A stretch of 9,369 bases of DNA from JBHHZJ01 sp046758005 (GTDB lineage Bacteria > Pseudomonadota > Alphaproteobacteria > Kiloniellales > J153). Numbering within the stretch: position 1 is the stretch's first letter; each line of letters starts with the position of its first letter. Location: positions 1 to 9,369 of the forward strand of contig JBHHZJ010000120.1 in assembly GCA_046758005.1 (NCBI GenBank), given 5' to 3'. Shown here piece by piece: positions 6,296-9,369 of the stretch. The notes below the pieces were generated by a model. The model was not told the origin of the DNA. It did no database searches and saw only the letters and a list, made by a program, of their open reading frames with translations. The position numbers and the translations under genes are program-made.

Positions 6296-8317
6296 ATGAG
6301 CGAGCAGCCGAGCGACCAGGAGGGCGGGCCCGAACGCGCCGTCGTCCTCGGCGGGCGGTACCGGATCCACCCCGACAAGCCTCTGCCGAGCCTTGATTCG
6401 CCCATGGCGAGCGCCGTGGCGGCGAACGACCCGCGCGCGCCCACGCGCAGCCTGTTCGCGCTGGTCTGTCGGCCGGGGCTCATGCCGCGCCTCGACGTCA
6501 TCCCGCAGCTTTCGCGCCTGGCCCGCCTGCCGATGGTGACGCCGGTGGATGCCGGTGCTGTCGTCTGGCCGGACACCCAGGGTCGGCGCTTCGTCATCCT
6601 GTTTGAGAACTCGGTGGGCGAGCGCGTTGCGCCCGCGTTTGAGGCGACATTCACACCCCTGCGCGAGGACGAGCTCGTCCGCAAGGTGATCAAGCCGCTC
6701 ATTCCGTTACTCAAGGAATTGAACGCGCGCATGATCCGGCATCGGGCAATCCGCGCGGAGAATTTGTTCTATGCGGACGCGGCCCGAGAGTCGGTGGTCC
6801 TCGGGGAGTGCGTCAGCGCGCCGCCCGGATTTTCACAGCCGGTCTTGTACGAGCCGATCGACGCCGCGATGGCCCAACCGTCGGGTCGCGGGCCGGGCGA
6901 GCCCGCCGACGACCTTTATGCCTTCGGCGTCCTGCTCGTGGTGCTGCTGAGCGGCGGCAACCCGTGTGCGGGCATGAGCGACGAGGAGATCATCGCGCAG
7001 AAGATCTCCGACGGAAGCTATGCCGCGCTGCTGAGGGATCTCAGGGTTTCCTTGACCCTCATGGAGCCGATGCGCGGCTTGCTCTGCGACGATCCGAAGG
7101 AACGCTGGAGGGTCTCCAATCTGGAAATTTGGGCCGGAGGCCGTCACCTGAGCCCCAAGCAGCCGATGCTGCCGAACAGGGCGTCGCGCGCGATCGCGTT
7201 CGCCGGCGCCAAATACTGGACCAAGCCGAGCCTTTCGTTCGCCATGGGGCGGAACTGGAGTCAAGCCGCACAGCTCGTCGCGAGCGGCGAGCTCGAGATC
7301 TGGCTCCGGCGCTCCCTGTCCGACGAGGCGAGCGCCGGGGCCTTGCGTTCGATGTCGGTCATCGCCGGCGGAACATCGGAAAGCGAAGACAGCCTGGTCG
7401 CCCGCGCCCTCATGGTGCTCGAGCCCGCGCATCCGATCCGCTACCGCGGCATCTCGGCGCGAATCGACGGCATCCCGCAGGTCTTCGCCTTCGAGTTCAA
7501 CGACGCCGAGTTCCGCAACGACTTCGCCGAATTCATGCGCGCCAAGCTGCCGCAGACCTTTCTGCAGTCCCAGTCCGGCCCGGTCGCCGAGCTCGCGCCG
7601 CTCATGAAGATCTTCGACATGATCGATCACTTCATGGAGCGTCCACAGATGGGCGGCGGCCTCGAGCGCGCGCTCTACGAAAGCAACCGCGGCTGGCCGT
7701 GCCAAAGCCCGCTGATCCGGCAGGACCACGTCGCCGAGTTGGACGACCTGCTGCCCGCCCTGGATCGGGCCGCCAGACGCGGCGCGGCCGCCGGCGAGCC
7801 GGTCGACGCCCATATCGCCGCCTTCTGCGGTGCGCGCAAGAAGGCATTGCCGGACCGGATCTTCAGCGACCTGAACAACCGCGGCAACATGGCGGCGCAC
7901 CGGCTCGGCCTGTTACGACTTCTGGCCGAGGTGCAAAAGACGACGGGATCCGGCCGGCGGTATCCCGCCCTCGGCGAATGGGTGGCGGGCCTCATGACAC
8001 CGGTCGTCGAATCCTATCACAACCGGGCCTATCGCACGCGGCTTGCCGCCCAGTTGGAGAAGGCCGCCGGAAAGGGCGATCTGCTCGAGCTGCTGTTCCT
8101 GGTCGACAGCCTGGACGCCCGGACCCAGGACGCCAACGGGTTCTCGCAGGCCCGGGCGGAATACGCGGACCTCGTGCAGGGGATCGCCTGGCTCGAGGCC
8201 GGCGGGCTAACCACGCGGACCAATGTCCTCGCCAAGAGCCGGCCGGCCGCCACATTCGTCTCGGCGGTGATTTCCGGCCTGACGATCGTGTTCTTGACCC
8301 TGATCTACGTAACGTGA
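6296..8317 (+). CDS. Tail-anchored pseudokinase-like protein of unknown function
   Basis: The 673-residue product has a degenerate eukaryotic-type kinase fold at about 20-285. There is no glycine loop. FALVCRP (54-60) sits where the ATP-binding VAIK lysine belongs. The catalytic loop reads HRAIRAENLFY (149-159) against the usual HRDxKxxN, so the Asp is Ala and the Lys is Arg. The DFG position is about LGEC (169-172). Fold landmarks remain: DDLYAFGVLLVVLLSG (205-220, subdomain IX) and DDPKERW (265-271, the subdomain XI arginine). Residues about 290-645 form a soluble, mostly helical region I do not recognise. A single hydrophobic helix at 651-671 ends two residues before the stop and is preceded by Lys/Arg, so the bulk should face the cytoplasm. 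The start at 6296 is chosen for its strong ribosome site. The ATG at 6209 would add 29 residues. It is followed after 13 nt by a small membrane protein. ATP binding seems unlikely, and a scaffold or sensor role is inferred. Confidence 0.8.
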   Translation: MSEQPSDQEGGPERAVVLGGRYRIHPDKPLPSLDSPMASAVAANDPRAPTRSLFALVCRPGLMPRLDVIPQLSRLARLPMVTPVDAGAVVWPDTQGRRFVILFENSVGERVAPAFEATFTPLREDELVRKVIKPLIPLLKELNARMIRHRAIRAENLFYADAARESVVLGECVSAPPGFSQPVLYEPIDAAMAQPSGRGPGEPADDLYAFGVLLVVLLSGGNPCAGMSDEEIIAQKISDGSYAALLRDLRVSLTLMEPMRGLLCDDPKERWRVSNLEIWAGGRHLSPKQPMLPNRASRAIAFAGAKYWTKPSLSFAMGRNWSQAAQLVASGELEIWLRRSLSDEASAGALRSMSVIAGGTSESEDSLVARALMVLEPAHPIRYRGISARIDGIPQVFAFEFNDAEFRNDFAEFMRAKLPQTFLQSQSGPVAELAPLMKIFDMIDHFMERPQMGGGLERALYESNRGWPCQSPLIRQDHVAELDDLLPALDRAARRGAAAGEPVDAHIAAFCGARKKALPDRIFSDLNNRGNMAAHRLGLLRLLAEVQKTTGSGRRYPALGEWVAGLMTPVVESYHNRAYRTRLAAQLEKAAGKGDLLELLFLVDSLDARTQDANGFSQARAEYADLVQGIAWLEAGGLTTRTNVLAKSRPAATFVSAVISGLTIVFLTLIYVT

Positions 8318-8318
8318 G

Positions 8319-8324
8319 GGAGGG
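8319..8324 (+). promoter_or_regulatory. Strong ribosome binding site for the 166-residue membrane protein
   Basis: GGAGGG ends 6 nt before the ATG at 8331 and begins 2 nt after the preceding stop codon. It is the best-placed Shine-Dalgarno sequence in the window and suggests vigorous initiation independent of the upstream gene. Confidence 0.7.
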
Positions 8325-8330
8325 ACGCGG

Positions 8331-8831
8331 ATGGCGAATCACGCGCGGCAGGCGAAGCCGGGAAAATCGGCCGGGAAGGGCGGCGGGAACTCGCGCGCCG
8401 TCCTGACCGCGATCCTCCTGCTGCCGGTGGTCGCGGTGCTCCTGCCGACCTGCGTCGTCCTGTTGATCGGAATGGCGCCGACCGCGGTAGCCTACATGGT
8501 CGATCGCGCGCGCGAGAAACACCTCGCGGTCACCGTCGGCCTGATCAACTTCTGCGGCACCCTGCCCGGGGTCGCGGATCTATGGCGCGAAGGCCAGGCG
8601 TACGCGGCTGCCGAGCGGGTGGCGACGGACGCGCTCTTCTGGCTCACGTCCTATGGCGCGGCGGCGGTTGGTTGGCTGATATACTTGGCGCTTCCGCTGT
8701 TGCTGGCGAACTACTACGCGGTCACCAGCGGTCGGCGCATGGAGGCCCTGCGTCGGCGGCAGGCCGAGCTGATCAAAGCCTGGGGCGAGGAAGTCGCCGG
8801 AACCTCCGCGGGCGACTCGATTCCCTCCTAG
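8331..8831 (+). CDS. Small multi-pass membrane protein, unknown function, paired with the pseudokinase
   Basis: The 166-residue product starts with a basic Gly/Lys/Arg tail (1-22) and has a strong hydrophobic segment at 24-48 that may run on to 56. A weaker one lies at about 66-82 (containing GLINFCGTLPGVADLW) and a long one at about 103-130. It ends in a charged, probably amphipathic helix, RRMEALRRRQAELIKAW (135-151). The basic N-terminus should be cytoplasmic. I do not recognise the family. The gene starts 13 nt after the pseudokinase stop with a strong ribosome site, so the two are almost certainly one operon, and the membrane anchor of the first protein makes a complex plausible. The last residues and the TAG stop fall at the edge of a long palindromic repeat, so the original C-terminus may have been longer. 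Confidence 0.8.
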   Translation: MANHARQAKPGKSAGKGGGNSRAVLTAILLLPVVAVLLPTCVVLLIGMAPTAVAYMVDRAREKHLAVTVGLINFCGTLPGVADLWREGQAYAAAERVATDALFWLTSYGAAAVGWLIYLALPLLLANYYAVTSGRRMEALRRRQAELIKAWGEEVAGTSAGDSIPS

Positions 8832-8891
8832 AGCAGATCGGGGTGGATTAGAATCGCCCGAAGGCGATTCATCGACCCCGATCTGCTCTAG
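8828..8891. repeat. 64-bp REP-like palindromic element, possible terminator
   Basis: Two perfect 17-bp arms at 8828-8844 and 8875-8891 (outer bases CTAGAGCAG and CTGCTCTAG) enclose a second perfect 8-bp stem, GAATCGCC 8851-8858 with GGCGATTC 8863-8870, closed by a CGAA loop. Three more pairs (GAT/ATC) join the two stems across a small bulge. Elements beginning with CTAGAGCA and ending with TGCTCTAG, with an inner GAATC/GATTC stem, are familiar as dispersed repeats in alphaproteobacterial genomes. Family membership is from memory. The left arm contains the TAG stop of the preceding gene. No T-run follows, but the very stable hairpin could halt transcription or protect the 3' end. Confidence 0.75.
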
Positions 8892-8918
8892 AGACATTCC
8901 GTCAATTATTTAGGCCGT

Positions 8919-8981
8919 TCATGGCCTTGCCGGACCTTCTTGGATGGCTGGCTTGGACGGCTGGATCAAGTCCGGCCATGA
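8919..8981. repeat. Second imperfect palindromic intergenic repeat
   Basis: TCATGGCC at 8919-8926 pairs with GGCCATGA at 8974-8981. Beyond a 5-nt bulge, GGAC at 8932-8935 pairs with GTCC at 8970-8973. Inside lie two near-identical 12-mers, TTGGATGGCTGG (8940-8951) and TTGGACGGCTGG (8953-8964), differing at one base. On the minus strand it reads CGTCATGGCCGGACTTGATC, a sequence style I recall as a dispersed repeat in several alphaproteobacteria. It is unlike the element just upstream and is therefore probably a separate insertion. The flanking bases to 9045 hold nothing else I can identify. Confidence 0.6.
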
Positions 8982-9045
8982 CGGTGGGAGCATCGCACGG
9001 GCGCGTTGCCGGCCGGCGACGCCGAGGGGTGCGGTCGATATCCGC

Positions 9046-9369
9046 TCAGTACAGGTGCTGGCCGCCGGTGACGAAGATCTCGGTGCCGGTGACGTAGCCG
9101 AAGTCGGCCGCGCAGAGCTGGTAGACCGCCGAGGCGACCTCCTCCGGACGGCCCAGGCGGTGCATCGGGATGCGCGGGATCAGCGCCTCGTACTCCTCGC
9201 CGATCATGGCGGTCTCGATCTCGCCCGGGGCGACCGCGTTGACCCGCACGCCGAGATCGGCGAACTCGACGGCCATCTCGCGGGTGAGCGCGGACAACGC
9301 GGCCTTCGAGGTCGAGTAGGCCGAGCCCGCGAAGGGATGGATCTGGTGCCCGGCGATCGAGGTGATGTT
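9046..9369 (-). CDS. Short-chain dehydrogenase/reductase, C-terminal part (5' end beyond the window)
   Basis: The 107 visible residues are the C-terminal 40% or so of a classical SDR, an NAD(P)-dependent oxidoreductase of about 250 residues. The frame is open to the window edge, so the true start lies further right. The visible part opens with NITSIAG, which carries the catalytic serine (visible residue 4). YSTSK follows, with catalytic Tyr18 and Lys22. Then come RVNAVAPGEIETAM, the usual substrate-loop region, GRPEEVASAVYQL, and the terminal YVTGTEIFVTGGQHLY. The cofactor-binding N-terminus is missing, so NADH or NADPH preference cannot be told, and the substrate is unknown. A FabG-like role cannot be excluded, but the terminal GGQHLY suggests another SDR branch. 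It converges on the pseudokinase operon, with two palindromic repeats between. Confidence 0.9.
   Translation of the reverse strand, partial: NITSIAGHQIHPFAGSAYSTSKAALSALTREMAVEFADLGVRVNAVAPGEIETAMIGEEYEALIPRIPMHRLGRPEEVASAVYQLCAADFGYVTGTEIFVTGGQHLY

Noticed and set aside
6833..7900. Minus-strand open frame opposite the pseudokinase
   Set aside because: No family motif or plausible ribosome site, and the composition is typical of a shadow frame. The plus frame has kinase-fold landmarks and a membrane anchor.
1..9369. CRISPR array, tRNA, rRNA, integrase or transposase
   Set aside because: I saw no spaced direct repeats, cloverleaf-like sequences or recombinase motifs in either strand.

Overview
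The window is very GC-rich (roughly 70% by eye) and densely coding. It suggests an alphaproteobacterium, possibly of the Rhodospirillales or a related deep branch. Three things point there: the archaeal/alphaproteobacterial type of phosphoserine aminotransferase in a serC-serA pair, a separate hisZ directly ahead of purA, and palindromic intergenic repeats of a style common in that class. No rRNA or tRNA gene is visible, so the assignment is an inference from gene content only.

Layout. Positions 1-160 hold a plausible sigma70-type promoter and a short structured leader, followed by serC (161-1330) and serA (1341-2918), which encode the first two enzymes of serine synthesis. A convergent gene on the minus strand (2929-3474) encodes a small PqiA-like four-helix membrane protein. 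Its stop codon is separated from that of serA only by a perfect 14-bp tandem duplication. Next come hisZ (3689-4849) and purA (4857-6149), 7 nt apart, for histidine and AMP synthesis. A 146-bp gap with two adjacent perfect 14-bp palindromes precedes an unfamiliar pair: a 673-residue tail-anchored protein with a degenerate protein-kinase fold (6296-8317) and a 166-residue multi-pass membrane protein (8331-8831). The stop codon of the latter lies inside the arm of a long perfect palindrome (8828-8891). A second imperfect palindrome of a different type follows (8919-8981). The window ends in the C-terminal half of a minus-strand short-chain dehydrogenase (9046 to the edge).

How the genes relate. 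serC-serA and hisZ-purA are ordinary biosynthetic operons that draw on 3-phosphoglycerate, PRPP/ATP, and IMP with aspartate. Two things deserve a closer look. The serC leader can fold into two mutually exclusive hairpins, one of which covers the ribosome binding site. The pseudokinase/membrane-protein pair has lost every visible catalytic kinase residue but keeps the fold landmarks and a C-terminal membrane anchor, which suggests a membrane-bound scaffold or sensor of unknown function.
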